DNA of 64,000 nt from an uncultured Ectothiorhodospiraceae bacterium (lineage in GTDB: Bacteria; Pseudomonadota; Gammaproteobacteria; JAABTG01): NCBI GenBank assembly GCA_937867305.1, contig CALMKJ010000022.1, forward strand, positions 1 to 64,000. The letters run 5' to 3'. The notes under the pieces were generated by a model that saw only the letters and a program-made list of their open reading frames with translations, did not search any database and had not been told where the DNA came from. The stretch's first letter is position 1; each line of letters starts with the position of its first letter. Below, in pieces: positions 41,556-56,200 of the stretch. The translations under genes were made by a program, and so were the position numbers.

Positions 41556-42920
41556 ATGGAAGCGCTGTCCAGCCTCGTCTGGTTCCTGGTGGCCCTCGGC
41601 ATCCTGATCACGGTGCACGAGGCCGGTCACTTCCTGGTGGCCAAGCGGCTGGGGGTGAAGGTGCTGCGCTTCTCCCTCGGTTTCGGCCGGCCTCTCTGGA
41701 TGCGCCGGTACGGGCCGGACCGCACCGAGTACGTGGTGGCAGCCTTGCCGCTTGGTGGCTACGTCAAGATGCTGGACGAGCGGGAAGGGCCCGTGGCACC
41801 GGCGGAGCGGGGGCGGTCCTTCAACCGCCAGCCCCTGTGGGTGCGGTTCGCCGTCGTCGCCGCGGGACCGGCCGCCAACCTCGCCTTTGCCCTGTTCGCC
41901 TACTGGCTGATGTTCGTCGTGGGCGTGACGGGTCTGCGGCCTCTCGTGGGGTCGGTGGAGGTGGGCTCCCCGGCCGCGGGGGCCGGCCTCAAGGCGGGAG
42001 ACGAGGTGCTGGCCGTCGCCGGTGAGCCGATCGTCACCTGGGACGGGGTGCTGCAAGGCCTCATCGACGCGGCGCTCGACGGAACGCCCGTCCTGTTGGA
42101 GGTCCGCGGTCGCGGGGGGGGCACGCGGGAGGTGGAGCTGGACCTCCGGGGGACCGAGCTCGAAGAACTCGCCGCCGGGTCGGTCCTGGAACATCTGGGG
42201 GTGCGGGCGGCACGCCAGGAGCTGGCCCCGGTGATCGGAAAGGTCGAGTCGGGTGGAGCCGCCGCCCGGGCCGGTCTGCGGCCCGGCGACCGGCTCACGA
42301 GCGCAGACGGCCAGCCGGTCGGGAACTGGCAGACCTGGGTCGAGTACGTCCGCTCCCACGGGGGCCGTGACATCGTGCTCGAACTGGAGCGCGAGGGTGC
42401 CACCGTCACCCTCGAAGTGCGTCCCGACCTGGTCCAGGGAGCGCAGGGGCCGGTGGGCCGGGTCGGGGCCGCGGTGCAGGTCGACGAGGACGCCGAGGCC
42501 GGTGACTACGCGACCGAGCGGTACGGGCCCCTCGCAGCCCTCGGGCGGGCCGCCGGCAGGACCTGGGAGGTCTCGACGCTCACCCTGCGCATGATCGGCA
42601 AGATGCTGACCCTGCAGGTCTCGGTCGACAACCTGAGCGGCCCCATCAGCATCGCCCAGTACGCGGGACACTCGGCGCGCGGCGGGCTCTCGCGCTTCCT
42701 GGAGTTCCTCGGCGTCGTCAGCGTCAGCCTGGCGGTGCTGAACCTGCTCCCGATTCCGCTACTGGATGGGGGGCACCTGATGTATTATCTGGTTGAACTG
42801 ATTAAGGGTAGGCCCGTGTCCGAGGAGGTTCAGATGATCGGTCAGCGGGTCGGGCTCGCCATGCTCATCGGGCTCATGGGTCTGGCGTTCATGAACGACC
42901 TGGCGCGCGTGCTGGGTTAG
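41556..42920 (+). CDS. rseP: site-2 protease RseP
   Basis: 454 residues. This inner-membrane zinc protease cuts anti-sigma factor RseA in the sigma-E envelope stress response. HEAGH near residue 22 and LLPIPLLDGGH near the C-terminus supply the zinc ligands. Two PDZ domains lie between (about 120-200 and 210-290). The flanking membrane helices fit. The neighbour bamA is a classic sigma-E-linked gene. Confidence 0.96.
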   Translation: MEALSSLVWFLVALGILITVHEAGHFLVAKRLGVKVLRFSLGFGRPLWMRRYGPDRTEYVVAALPLGGYVKMLDEREGPVAPAERGRSFNRQPLWVRFAVVAAGPAANLAFALFAYWLMFVVGVTGLRPLVGSVEVGSPAAGAGLKAGDEVLAVAGEPIVTWDGVLQGLIDAALDGTPVLLEVRGRGGGTREVELDLRGTELEELAAGSVLEHLGVRAARQELAPVIGKVESGGAAARAGLRPGDRLTSADGQPVGNWQTWVEYVRSHGGRDIVLELEREGATVTLEVRPDLVQGAQGPVGRVGAAVQVDEDAEAGDYATERYGPLAALGRAAGRTWEVSTLTLRMIGKMLTLQVSVDNLSGPISIAQYAGHSARGGLSRFLEFLGVVSVSLAVLNLLPIPLLDGGHLMYYLVELIKGRPVSEEVQMIGQRVGLAMLIGLMGLAFMNDLARVLG

Positions 42921-42943
42921 ACCGCGGTACCTCTGATCACGAT

Positions 42944-45244
42944 ATGACCTCGCTCGGCCGGGTTTTCCTCGCCCCGTTTCTCATCGCACTGTGGGTCTCG
43001 CCGGCCGCTCGGGCGGCGGAGAGCTTCGTGGTTCGCGACATCCGCGTGGACGGGTTGCAGCGGATCTCGGCCGGCACGGTGTTCAATTATCTCCCCGTCA
43101 AGGTCGGGGAGACCTTCGACGACGCGCGTTCCGCCGAGGCCGTGCGGGCGCTGTTCAAAACGGGATTCTTCCAGGACGTCTCGCTCCTGCGCGAGGGCCA
43201 GCTGCTGGTCGTGAACGTCGTCGAGCGGCCGGCGGTCGGAGAGATCTCCTTCTCCGGGAACAAGAACCTCGAGACCGACAAGCTCAAGGATTCGTTGAAA
43301 CAGGTCGGATTCGCGGAGGGTCGCATCTTCGATCAGGCGATCCTCGATCGGGTGCAGCAGGACCTGCGCGAGCTCTACTTCTCCCAGGGCCGCTACGCCG
43401 TGAAGGTGGAGTCGACGGTCACGCCCCTCGAGCGCAACCGCGTCGGCGTCAACTTCGACATCACGGAGGGAGACGTCGCCCGCATCAAGCAAATCCGGGT
43501 CGTCGGCAACCAGAGTTTCTCCGAAGACACGCTGCTCGATCTCTTCCAGCTCTCGACGCCGACCTGGTCCAGTTGGTTCACCAAGAACGACCAGTACTCG
43601 AAGCAGAAACTCTCGGGCGACCTCGAGGCGTTGCGCTCCTTCTATCTGGACCGCGGATTCATCAACTTCAACATCGACTCGACGCAGGTCTCCCTGACCC
43701 CGGACAAGAAGGACGTCTTCCTGACGGTCAACCTCTCCGAGGGTGATCGATACCGGATCGGCGACGTCAAGCTCGCAGGGGAGCTCCCGGTGGCGGCGGA
43801 CGAGCTCTCGAAGCTGGTGCAGATCCGGCAGGGCGCGGAGTTCTCGCGCAAGCAGGTGACCGAGACCAGCACCAAGATCGCAGAGCGCCTCGGGGACGAG
43901 GGCTACGCCTTCGCGAACATCAACGCGATCCCGGAGATCCAGGAGAAGACCAAGACGGTCAACCTGACCTTCTTCGTCGATCCGGGCAAGCGCGTGTACG
44001 TGCGCCGCATCGCCTTCAAGGGCAACGCCCGGACCTCCGACGAGGTCATGCGGCGCGAGATGCGCCAGATGGAGAGCGCCCCCATCTCGACGAGCAAGGT
44101 CAAGCGCTCCCAGCAGCGTCTGGAGCGCCTCGGATTCTTCGAAGAGGTCGACGTGGAGACCCCGGCCGTCGCCGGGACCACGGACGAGGTGGACGTCAAT
44201 TTCAGCGTGAAGGAGCGCCCGTCGGGCAACCTGATGGCCGGCATCGGCTATGCCCAGACCCAGGGCCTGATCTTCAATGCGAGCATCAGCCAGGAGAACT
44301 TCCTCGGCACCGGAAAGCGGGTCCAGCTCATCTTCAACAACAGCAAGGTCCTGCAGACCTATCTCTTTTCCTACACCAACCCGTACTGGACGGCGGACGG
44401 GGTCAGCCGTGGTTTCGACCTCTACAAGCGCAAGGTCGACGCCGAGGACGCGAACATCAGCGACTACACCGCCGACCGCTACGGCGGGAACGTCCACTTC
44501 GGCATCCCGCTGACGGAGCACGACACCATCAACCTCGGGGTCGGCGGCGAGCGCATCAAGATCAAGACCGGGACCTATCCGTCGAACGTCGTTCAGGACT
44601 TCCTGGAGGACGAAGGCGACGAGTACACGGTCGTCCCCGTCACGCTCGGGTACGCGCACGATACCCGCAACCGCGCGATCTTCCCGGACGAAGGCGGTAT
44701 CACGCGGGTGAGCGGGGAGGTCGACATCCCGGGGGGTGACCTTTCGTACTACAAGGTCACGCTGCGTCAGGAGTGGTATCAGGCCCTCACCGAGCGGTTC
44801 ACCTTCCACCTGACCGGCGAGACGGCCTACGGAGACGGCTTCGGCGGCACCAACGGACTGCCGTTCTTCGAGTATTTCTACGCGGGCGGTATCCGCTCGG
44901 TGCGTGGTTTCCGCGACAACACGCTCGGTCCGCGTGACAACTACGACGATCCGACGGGCGGAAACTTCCGGGCCTATGCCTCGGCCGAGCTCCTGATGCC
45001 CATGCCCTTCGCGAAGGACTCGAAGTCCGTGCGGCTCAGCACGTTCGTGGACGCGGGCAACGTCTGGATCACGGACGACCAGGTGAGGACGAGCGACGAA
45101 GGGCCGATACGGTACTCGGCGGGTGTGGCGACGAGCTGGTATTCCCCGCTCGGCCCGATCTCCGTGAGCTTCGCGTGGCCCCTCAACAAGCAGAGCGGCG
45201 ACGACACGCAGGTCTTCCAGTTCACTCTGGGTGCGATGTTCTGA
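42944..45244 (+). CDS. bamA: outer-membrane assembly factor BamA
   Basis: 766 residues. The signal peptide runs to about residue 25 (SPAARA). Five POTRA repeats follow (about 25-420), then a 16-strand Omp85 barrel. The loop-6 motif appears as SVRGFRDNTLGPRD near residue 660, and the protein ends in aromatic Phe (LGAMF). It inserts barrels such as the TorF porin and TonB receptor of this window into the outer membrane. Confidence 0.97.
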   Translation: MTSLGRVFLAPFLIALWVSPAARAAESFVVRDIRVDGLQRISAGTVFNYLPVKVGETFDDARSAEAVRALFKTGFFQDVSLLREGQLLVVNVVERPAVGEISFSGNKNLETDKLKDSLKQVGFAEGRIFDQAILDRVQQDLRELYFSQGRYAVKVESTVTPLERNRVGVNFDITEGDVARIKQIRVVGNQSFSEDTLLDLFQLSTPTWSSWFTKNDQYSKQKLSGDLEALRSFYLDRGFINFNIDSTQVSLTPDKKDVFLTVNLSEGDRYRIGDVKLAGELPVAADELSKLVQIRQGAEFSRKQVTETSTKIAERLGDEGYAFANINAIPEIQEKTKTVNLTFFVDPGKRVYVRRIAFKGNARTSDEVMRREMRQMESAPISTSKVKRSQQRLERLGFFEEVDVETPAVAGTTDEVDVNFSVKERPSGNLMAGIGYAQTQGLIFNASISQENFLGTGKRVQLIFNNSKVLQTYLFSYTNPYWTADGVSRGFDLYKRKVDAEDANISDYTADRYGGNVHFGIPLTEHDTINLGVGGERIKIKTGTYPSNVVQDFLEDEGDEYTVVPVTLGYAHDTRNRAIFPDEGGITRVSGEVDIPGGDLSYYKVTLRQEWYQALTERFTFHLTGETAYGDGFGGTNGLPFFEYFYAGGIRSVRGFRDNTLGPRDNYDDPTGGNFRAYASAELLMPMPFAKDSKSVRLSTFVDAGNVWITDDQVRTSDEGPIRYSAGVATSWYSPLGPISVSFAWPLNKQSGDDTQVFQFTLGAMF

Positions 45245-45275
45245 CGCAATCCGTTCGGATCGGGGGAGGCATATC

Positions 45276-45797
45276 GTGAGGCGTGTGCACGGGGCCGCCG
45301 CGGCCCTCCTCTGCATGCTGGGCACGGGCGCTATCGGGGCGGAGCTGCGCGTCGCCTATGTGAACATGGCCAAGGTTCTGGAGGACGCCCCCCAGGCAAC
45401 GGAGGCCTCGGCGAAGCTGGAGCAGTCGTTCTCCCCACGGGAGCGCGAGATCGTCGCGTTGCAGCGCGAGGTGCGCGAGCTCGAGGAGCGGCTGCTGCGG
45501 GACGGGCAGGGGATGACCGACGTGACGCGTGGTGGCCTGGAGCTGGACCTGCGCAGCCGCAAGCGGGAGTTGAAGCGCCAGCAGGACGAGTTCCGGGAGG
45601 ACCTGAACCTGCGCAAGGGCCAGGAGCTGGCGGCCATCCAGCGGCTCGTGATCGACGCGATTCAGGGGCTCGCCAAGCGCGAGGGCTATGACCTGGTGCT
45701 GAGCGAAGGAGTGGTCTTTGCGAGCAGCCGCGTGGATGTCACCGACAGGGTCCTCGAGCGCCTGCGCCAGGCGGCCGAGCGCCGCGGCGGGAACTGA
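45276..45797 (+). CDS. skp: periplasmic chaperone Skp (OmpH)
   Basis: 173 residues from a GTG with GGGGGAGG upstream. A signal peptide (about 1-21) precedes VAYVNMAKVLEDAPQA, then a long charged coiled coil (about residues 45-120). A C-terminal VVFASSRVDVTDRVLERLR completes it. Skp holds unfolded outer-membrane proteins as a trimer for BamA. Its position between bamA and lpxD is the usual one. Confidence 0.94.
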   Translation: MRRVHGAAAALLCMLGTGAIGAELRVAYVNMAKVLEDAPQATEASAKLEQSFSPREREIVALQREVRELEERLLRDGQGMTDVTRGGLELDLRSRKRELKRQQDEFREDLNLRKGQELAAIQRLVIDAIQGLAKREGYDLVLSEGVVFASSRVDVTDRVLERLRQAAERRGGN

Positions 45798-45806
45798 GGG
45801 GTCGCC

Positions 45807-46856
45807 GTGGGCCTGACCCTGGGGGACCTCGCCCGTGCGATCGGGGCGGAGTTGTCGGGGGACCCCGGGCTCGTCGTCGAGCGCGTGGCGACCCTGCAGG
45901 GCGCGGACGGCGCTGCCGTCAGCTTCCTCGCCAATCGGCAGTATCGCCGCCTCCTCGGCTCCACCCGGGCTGCCGGGGTGATCCTCTCCGCCCAGGACGC
46001 ACCGGCGTGCCCGGTGGCGGTCCTCGTGATGGAGAACCCCTACCTCGGGTACGCCCGGGCGGCCGCGCTGCTCGGGCCCCAGGACAGGCCGCGCAGTGGC
46101 GTGGACGGGATGGCGTGGGTGAGCCCCGAGGCCCGGGTGCACGAGACGGCCTGGGTCGGGCCCCACGCCGTGGTCGAGTCGGGCGCGGAGGTGGGTCCCC
46201 AGGCGCAGGTGGGGCCCGGCTGCGTGGTGGCCGAGGGAGCCGTGATCGGCGCAGGCACGCGGCTCGTCGCGAACGTGACCATCGGCGCGCGGGTGAGGCT
46301 CGGTGCGCGGGTCCTGGTCCACCCCGGGGCGGTGCTCGGGGCGGACGGCTTCGGGTTTGCCCAGGCGGGCGGCACCTGGGTGAAGATCCCCCAGCTCGGC
46401 TCGGTGGTGGTCGGTGACGACGTGGAGATCGGGGCCAACACGACCATCGACCGCGGTGCCCTGGACGACACGGTCGTCGAGGACGGAGTGAAGCTCGACA
46501 ATCAGATCCAGGTCGGGCACAACTGCCACATCGGGGCGCACACGGCCATCGCGGGCTGCACCGGCATCGCCGGCAGCGCGCACATCGGACGCCACTGCAT
46601 GATTGGCGGTGGGGTCGGCGTGAACGGCCACATCGACATTTGCGACGGGGCGGTGATCTCGGGTCGGTCCGTGGTCTATCAGTCGATCACGAAGCCTGGC
46701 CAGTACGCCTCGGGCGTGCCCCTGCTGCCCCAGGAGACGTGGGCGCGGACCTTCCAGCGATTCCGCCAGCTGGAGGACCTCGCCCGCCGGGTCAAGCGGC
46801 TCGAGCAGGACGCGCCCGCGCGAGCCGCCTTTTCGGGAGCGGAGGAGGAAGAGTGA
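45807..46856 (+). CDS. lpxD: UDP-3-O-(3-hydroxyacyl)glucosamine N-acyltransferase
   Basis: 349 residues from a GTG. The third lipid A enzyme adds the N-linked acyl chain. An N-terminal uridine-binding domain (to about residue 100) is followed by a left-handed beta-helix of hexapeptide repeats. The catalytic His is in [44 protein letters not shown] is characteristic. Its stop overlaps the fabZ GTG. Confidence 0.96.
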   Translation: MGLTLGDLARAIGAELSGDPGLVVERVATLQGADGAAVSFLANRQYRRLLGSTRAAGVILSAQDAPACPVAVLVMENPYLGYARAAALLGPQDRPRSGVDGMAWVSPEARVHETAWVGPHAVVESGAEVGPQAQVGPGCVVAEGAVIGAGTRLVANVTIGARVRLGARVLVHPGAVLGADGFGFAQAGGTWVKIPQLGSVVVGDDVEIGANTTIDRGALDDTVVEDGVKLDNQIQVGHNCHIGAHTAIAGCTGIAGSAHIGRHCMIGGGVGVNGHIDICDGAVISGRSVVYQSITKPGQYASGVPLLPQETWARTFQRFRQLEDLARRVKRLEQDAPARAAFSGAEEEE

Positions 46857-47317
46857 GCGATTCGGGCTCCAGATCCATGGACATCCACGAGGTGCGCCGG
46901 TACCTGCCGCACCGCTACCCCTTCATGCTGATCGACCGTGTCCTGGACTACGTCCCGGGGGAGTACCTCACGGCGGTCAAGAACATCACCTACAACGAGC
47001 CGCAGTTCACCGGGCACTTCCCCGAGCGGCCCATCATGCCGGGTGTCCTCCTGATCGAGGCGATGGCCCAGACGGCCGGGATCCTGGCCCAAGTGAGCAC
47101 CGGCGTGCGCGTCGACGACCGCCATCTGTACTACCTCGTGGGTGTCGACAACGCGCGCTTCAAGCGCCCGGTGGAGCCCGGTGACCAGGTCATCCTGAGG
47201 GCCGAGCTCCAGCGCGCGATCCGCGGAGTCTGGAAGTTCAGCTGCGAGGCGCGGGTCGACGGGCAGGTCGTCGCCAGCGCCGAGGTGATGTCGGTCCTGA
47301 AGGAAGTCGGCGACTGA
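46853..47317 (+). CDS. fabZ: 3-hydroxyacyl-ACP dehydratase FabZ
   Basis: 154 residues from a GTG overlapping the lpxD stop and preceded by GGAGGAGGAA. An ATG at 46877 would give a shorter form. It dehydrates 3-hydroxyacyl-ACP in fatty-acid elongation and competes with LpxA and LpxD for the same substrate. The hot-dog fold has catalytic His in [13 protein letters not shown] and Glu in LIEAMAQ. Confidence 0.95.
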   Translation: MSDSGSRSMDIHEVRRYLPHRYPFMLIDRVLDYVPGEYLTAVKNITYNEPQFTGHFPERPIMPGVLLIEAMAQTAGILAQVSTGVRVDDRHLYYLVGVDNARFKRPVEPGDQVILRAELQRAIRGVWKFSCEARVDGQVVASAEVMSVLKEVGD

Positions 47318-47327
47318 GGCGTCGCCC

Positions 47328-48101
47328 GTGATCCACCCGACGGCGGTCGTGGACCCCAGCGCCCGGCTGATGCCGGGCGTGAGCGTGGGGGCGTACAGCG
47401 TCATCGGTCCCGAGGTCGAGATCGGGGAGGGGACCTGGGTCGGTCCCCACGTGGTCATCAACGGCCCCACGCGGATGGGCCGCGAAAATCGGATCTATCA
47501 GTTCTCGTCCATCGGCGAGCAGGCGCAGGACAAGAAGTACTCGGGCGAGCGTACCTGGCTCGAGATCGGCGACCGCAACGTCATCCGCGAGTACTGCACC
47601 TTGAACCGGGGCACCGCCCAGGACGCGGGCGTCACCCGGGTCGGGGACGACAACTGGCTCATGGCCTACGTGCACATCGCGCACGACTGCGTGGTCGGCT
47701 CGGGCACCGTCTTCGCGAACGGCGCGTCGCTCGCCGGGCACGTGCGGGTCGAGGACTACGCCATCCTCGGCGGCTTCGCCCTGATCTACCAGTTCTGCCG
47801 CGTGGGGGCCTACAGCCTCTGCGCGTTCGGCAGCCACGTGCGCAAGGACGTGCCGCCGTTCGTGGTCGTGGCCGGTCAGCCGGCGGAGCCCCACGGGCTG
47901 AACACGGAGGGCATGCGGCGCCGGAAGGTGCCCCAGGACACCATCGCGGCGCTCCGCCAGGCCTACAAGGTCCTGTATCGCGACGGCCTCACGCTGGAGG
48001 ACGCCCGCGTGCAGCTGGCGGAGTTCGCCTCCGCGACGCCCGACGTGGCCCGGTTGCTCGAGTTCCTGCAGGGGGAAAGCCGCCACGGGATCGTCCGCTG
48101 A
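47328..48101 (+). CDS. lpxA: UDP-N-acetylglucosamine acyltransferase
   Basis: 257 residues from a GTG. It is the first enzyme of lipid A synthesis. The beta-helix is built of hexapeptide repeats. The catalytic His lies in YVHIAHDCVVGSG; SSIGEQAQDKKY and CTLNRGT bind substrate. A helical C-terminus (NTEGMRRRKVPQDTIAALRQAYK) follows. The stop TGA at 48099-48101 comes just before the lpxB reading frame, which has no obvious start codon. Confidence 0.96.
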   Translation: MIHPTAVVDPSARLMPGVSVGAYSVIGPEVEIGEGTWVGPHVVINGPTRMGRENRIYQFSSIGEQAQDKKYSGERTWLEIGDRNVIREYCTLNRGTAQDAGVTRVGDDNWLMAYVHIAHDCVVGSGTVFANGASLAGHVRVEDYAILGGFALIYQFCRVGAYSLCAFGSHVRKDVPPFVVVAGQPAEPHGLNTEGMRRRKVPQDTIAALRQAYKVLYRDGLTLEDARVQLAEFASATPDVARLLEFLQGESRHGIVR

Positions 48102-48108
48102 GGCGGGT

Positions 48109-48125
48109 CGGGGGACCCTCCCCCG
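48109..48125 (+). promoter_or_regulatory. perfect stem at the start of lpxB
   Basis: CGGGGGA (48109-48115) pairs with TCCCCCG (48119-48125) over CCC. It occupies the region where the lpxB start codon should be. It may affect initiation, or the two five-base homopolymers may hide a sequencing indel. Confidence 0.5.
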
Positions 48126-48126
48126 G

Positions 48127-49257
48127 CTGGGCCTCGTCGCGGGTGAACTCTCCGGCGACCTGATCGGGGCGGGGCTGGTGGGCGCGCTCGCGCGGCGGCT
48201 CCCGGGCCTGTGCTGCGAGGGGATCGCGGGGCCGCAACTGCTGGCCGCCGGCTGCCAGGGCCTCTACCCCATGGAGCGGCTCTCGGTCGTGGGCCTGGCG
48301 GAGGTGGTCCGCCGCGTTCCGGAGCTTCTGCGGGCGCGCCGGCGCCTCCTCGCGCGCTGGGCCGCGAGCCCCCCCGGGGTCTTCGTCGGGGTCGACGCCC
48401 CGGACTTCAATCTGGGCCTCGAGCGCCGGCTGCGCGCGCGGGGCGTTCCCACCGTTCACTACGTCAGCCCCTCCGTCTGGGCGTGGCGCCGCTATCGGGT
48501 ACGCAAGGTCGCCCGCGCGGTGGATCGGCTGCTGGTGCTGTTCCCGTTCGAGGCCGACTTCTACGAGCGCCACGGGGTGCCGGTGCGCCTGGTGGGTCAC
48601 CCGCTGGCTGACCGGATCCCCATGGAGCCCGTCGTCGCCCAGGCGCGCCGGGAGCTCGGGCTGCCGGCCGAAGGTGAGTGGGTAGCCCTCCTGCCCGGGA
48701 GCCGGGCGGGGGAGGTCGCGCGGCTCTCCGCACCGCTGCTCGGTGCGGCGGCCTGGTTGCGCGCCCGGCGCCCCGGGCTCGGTTTCCTGGTGCCCGCGGC
48801 GAGCCCGGAGACCCGGGCGGTCTTCGAGTCCGAGTGGCGCCGTGCGGGGGCGGACCTGCCCCTGCGGGTCTTCGACGGCCACAGCCGTACCGTCATGGCG
48901 GCGGCCGACGTGGTCCTGCTGGCGTCCGGCACGGCGACCCTGGAGGCGCTCCTCCTCAAACGGCCCATGGTCGTCACCTACCGCGTGCACCCGCTGACCT
49001 ACGCCCTCGCCCGACGCCTGGTTCGTGTGGCACACGTCTCGCTGCCGAACCTGCTGGCCGGCCGGGCGCTGGTGCCGGAACTCCTGCAGGACCAGGCGAC
49101 CCCCGAGCGGCTGGGAGCGGCCGTGCTTCCCTTCCTGGAGGACCCCGGGGCCAGCGCCAGCCTGCAGGACGCGTTTCGGGGTCTGCACCGGACCCTGCGC
49201 CGTGGCGCCGACGACCGGGCGGCGGAGGCGGTGCTCGAGCTCCTCGGGCAGGGGTGA
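48127..49257 (+). CDS. lpxB: lipid-A-disaccharide synthase, start uncertain
   Basis: About 376 residues from CTG 48127; E. coli LpxB has 382. It joins UDP-diacyl-GlcN to lipid X. The conserved opening LGLVAGELSGDLIGAGLV (GExSGD motif) lies upstream of the first GTG (48178), so that GTG cannot be the true start. No ATG, GTG or TTG occurs in frame between the lpxA stop and the motif. Either CTG 48127 is used, or a one-base indel in a G5 or C5 run hides a start at CTG 48098, which overlaps the lpxA stop. Downstream, FVGVDAPDFNLGLE, HYVSPSVWAWR and LLASGTATLEALL are intact. Confidence 0.9.
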   Translation: MGLVAGELSGDLIGAGLVGALARRLPGLCCEGIAGPQLLAAGCQGLYPMERLSVVGLAEVVRRVPELLRARRRLLARWAASPPGVFVGVDAPDFNLGLERRLRARGVPTVHYVSPSVWAWRRYRVRKVARAVDRLLVLFPFEADFYERHGVPVRLVGHPLADRIPMEPVVAQARRELGLPAEGEWVALLPGSRAGEVARLSAPLLGAAAWLRARRPGLGFLVPAASPETRAVFESEWRRAGADLPLRVFDGHSRTVMAAADVVLLASGTATLEALLLKRPMVVTYRVHPLTYALARRLVRVAHVSLPNLLAGRALVPELLQDQATPERLGAAVLPFLEDPGASASLQDAFRGLHRTLRRGADDRAAEAVLELLGQG

Positions 49258-49263
49258 CAGGTC

Positions 49264-49842
49264 ATGCGGGGAACGGTTCTCGTGGCCGGGGTCGACGAGG
49301 TGGGAAGGGGCCCTCTCGCGGGGCCCGTCGTCACCGCAGCCGTCATCCTCGACCCGGCCCGCCCCATCGCGGGGCTGCGCGACTCCAAGACCCTGGCACC
49401 GGCCCGCCGCGAGGCCCTGGCTCTTCTCGTTCGCGAGCGGGCGCTGGCCTGGGCGCTCGGACGGGCGGAGGTCGAGGAGATCGACCGCTGGAACATCCTG
49501 CAGGCGACCCTGCTCGCCATGGAGCGCGCCGTGCGGGCCCTGGCGGTCGCCCCGGAGAAGGTGCTCGTGGACGGCAACCGCTGCCCCCGGGTGCCGTACC
49601 CCGTCGAGGCGATCGTCGGGGGCGACGGCCTGGTCGAAGCCATCAGCGCCGCGTCGATCGTGGCCAAGGTGGCCCGGGACTCGGAGATGGTCGAGCTCGA
49701 CGCCCGTTACCCCGGCTATGGGCTGGCGGGGCACAAGGGTTATCCGACCCGGGAGCACCTGGAGGCCCTCGGCCGGCTCGGTCCCGCGCCGGTCCACCGC
49801 CGCTCGTTCGGGCCCGTCGCCAGGGCGGCGCGCACCACCTGA
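49264..49842 (+). CDS. rnhB: ribonuclease HII
   Basis: 192 residues. It cleaves RNA in RNA-DNA hybrids and single ribonucleotides in DNA. The active-site motif [19 protein letters not shown] is near residue 10. [13 protein letters not shown] and the C-terminal [19 protein letters not shown] segment are intact. The ATG is close behind the lpxB stop with ACAGGTC upstream. Confidence 0.96.
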   Translation: MRGTVLVAGVDEVGRGPLAGPVVTAAVILDPARPIAGLRDSKTLAPARREALALLVRERALAWALGRAEVEEIDRWNILQATLLAMERAVRALAVAPEKVLVDGNRCPRVPYPVEAIVGGDGLVEAISAASIVAKVARDSEMVELDARYPGYGLAGHKGYPTREHLEALGRLGPAPVHRRSFGPVARAARTT

Positions 49843-49900
49843 GGGCTGCACTCGCGGCTCCTGGCGAGCCTCTCCAGCTCCCTGGTAAGGTAACCGGGTC

Positions 49901-53359
<3,459 letters not shown>

Positions 53360-53441
53360 ACGCCCGGGCCTTGCCTTGCCATCGGTGGGGGTGGCGTTTA
53401 ATGTCTGCGGTCTGTCCGCACGCGCAGGACCATTCCCCGGC

Positions 53442-54398
53442 ATGAACCTGAACTTTCTCGACTTCGAGCAGCCCATCGCCGAGCTCGAGGCGAAGATCGA
53501 GGAGCTGCGCTACGTCGGCAAGGACGCGGAGCTCAACATCTCGGACGAGGTCGCGCGGCTCCAGAAGAAGAGCGACGAGCTCACCCGGTCCATCTTCTCG
53601 TCGCTCTCGCCCTGGCAGGTCTCCCAGCTCGCGCGCCACCCCCAGCGCCCCTACACGCTCGACTACGTGGACCGGATCTTCACCGATTGGCAGGAGCTGC
53701 ACGGAGACCGGGCCTTTGCCGACGACCCGGCAATCGTGGGAGGGTTGGCCCGTCTCGACAAACAGCCCGTCATGGTCATCGGGCACCAGAAGGGGCGTGA
53801 CACGAAGGAGAAGATCCACCGCAACTTCGGCATGCCGCGTCCCGAGGGCTATCGCAAGGCACTGCGCCTGATGCAGATGGCCGAGCGCTTCCGCCTACCG
53901 CTCATCACCTTCATCGACACGCCGGGCGCCTACCCGGGCGTGGGCGCCGAGGAGCGCGGCCAGAGCGAGGCCATAGCGCGGAACCTGTTCGTCATGTCGG
54001 AGCTGCGCACACCCGTGCTCTGCACGGTCATCGGCGAGGGGGGATCGGGGGGTGCGCTGGCCATCGGGGTCGGCGACCGGGTGCTGATGATGCAGTACGC
54101 GACTTATTCGGTGATCTCGCCGGAGGGCTGCGCCTCGATCCTCTGGAAGAGCGCGGAAAAGGCGCCCGACGCTGCCGAGGCCCTGGGGATCACCTCGGCC
54201 CGGCTGCAGGAGCTCGGTCTCGTGGACGGTGTGATCGAGGAGCCGCTCGGGGGGGCGCACCGGGACGTGGCCGCGATGGCCGCGGCCCTGCGCGAGCGCC
54301 TCACCCAGGAGCTCGACGTCCTGAACGCCGTCCCGCTGCACGACCTCGTGGAGAGCCGCTACCGCCGGCTGAGGCAGTACGGGGCCTACCAGGGGTGA
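53442..54398 (+). CDS. accA: acetyl-CoA carboxylase carboxyltransferase alpha
   Basis: 318 residues, matching E. coli AccA (319). With AccD it transfers CO2 from biotin carrier protein to acetyl-CoA for fatty-acid synthesis. [20 protein letters not shown] opens it; [48 protein letters not shown] and [20 protein letters not shown] carry the crotonase-fold motifs. It converges on pgm with 34 bases between the stops. Confidence 0.97.
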   Translation: MNLNFLDFEQPIAELEAKIEELRYVGKDAELNISDEVARLQKKSDELTRSIFSSLSPWQVSQLARHPQRPYTLDYVDRIFTDWQELHGDRAFADDPAIVGGLARLDKQPVMVIGHQKGRDTKEKIHRNFGMPRPEGYRKALRLMQMAERFRLPLITFIDTPGAYPGVGAEERGQSEAIARNLFVMSELRTPVLCTVIGEGGSGGALAIGVGDRVLMMQYATYSVISPEGCASILWKSAEKAPDAAEALGITSARLQELGLVDGVIEEPLGGAHRDVAAMAAALRERLTQELDVLNAVPLHDLVESRYRRLRQYGAYQG

Positions 54399-54432
54399 GC
54401 CGGACTCGCGCCGGTACCCCCGTTCGACGCGC

Positions 54433-56120
<1,688 letters not shown>

Positions 56121-56200
56121 GCGGCGGCCGGGCCACCGCAGCGTACTGCCAGGGGAGGGGCCCGGTGCGGTTCCACGCTATCGACGCAGGGGGAGGGAGG

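Noticed and set aside
48178-48180. GTG as the lpxB start
   Set aside because: It would delete the conserved VAGELSGD motif, which is encoded in frame just upstream.
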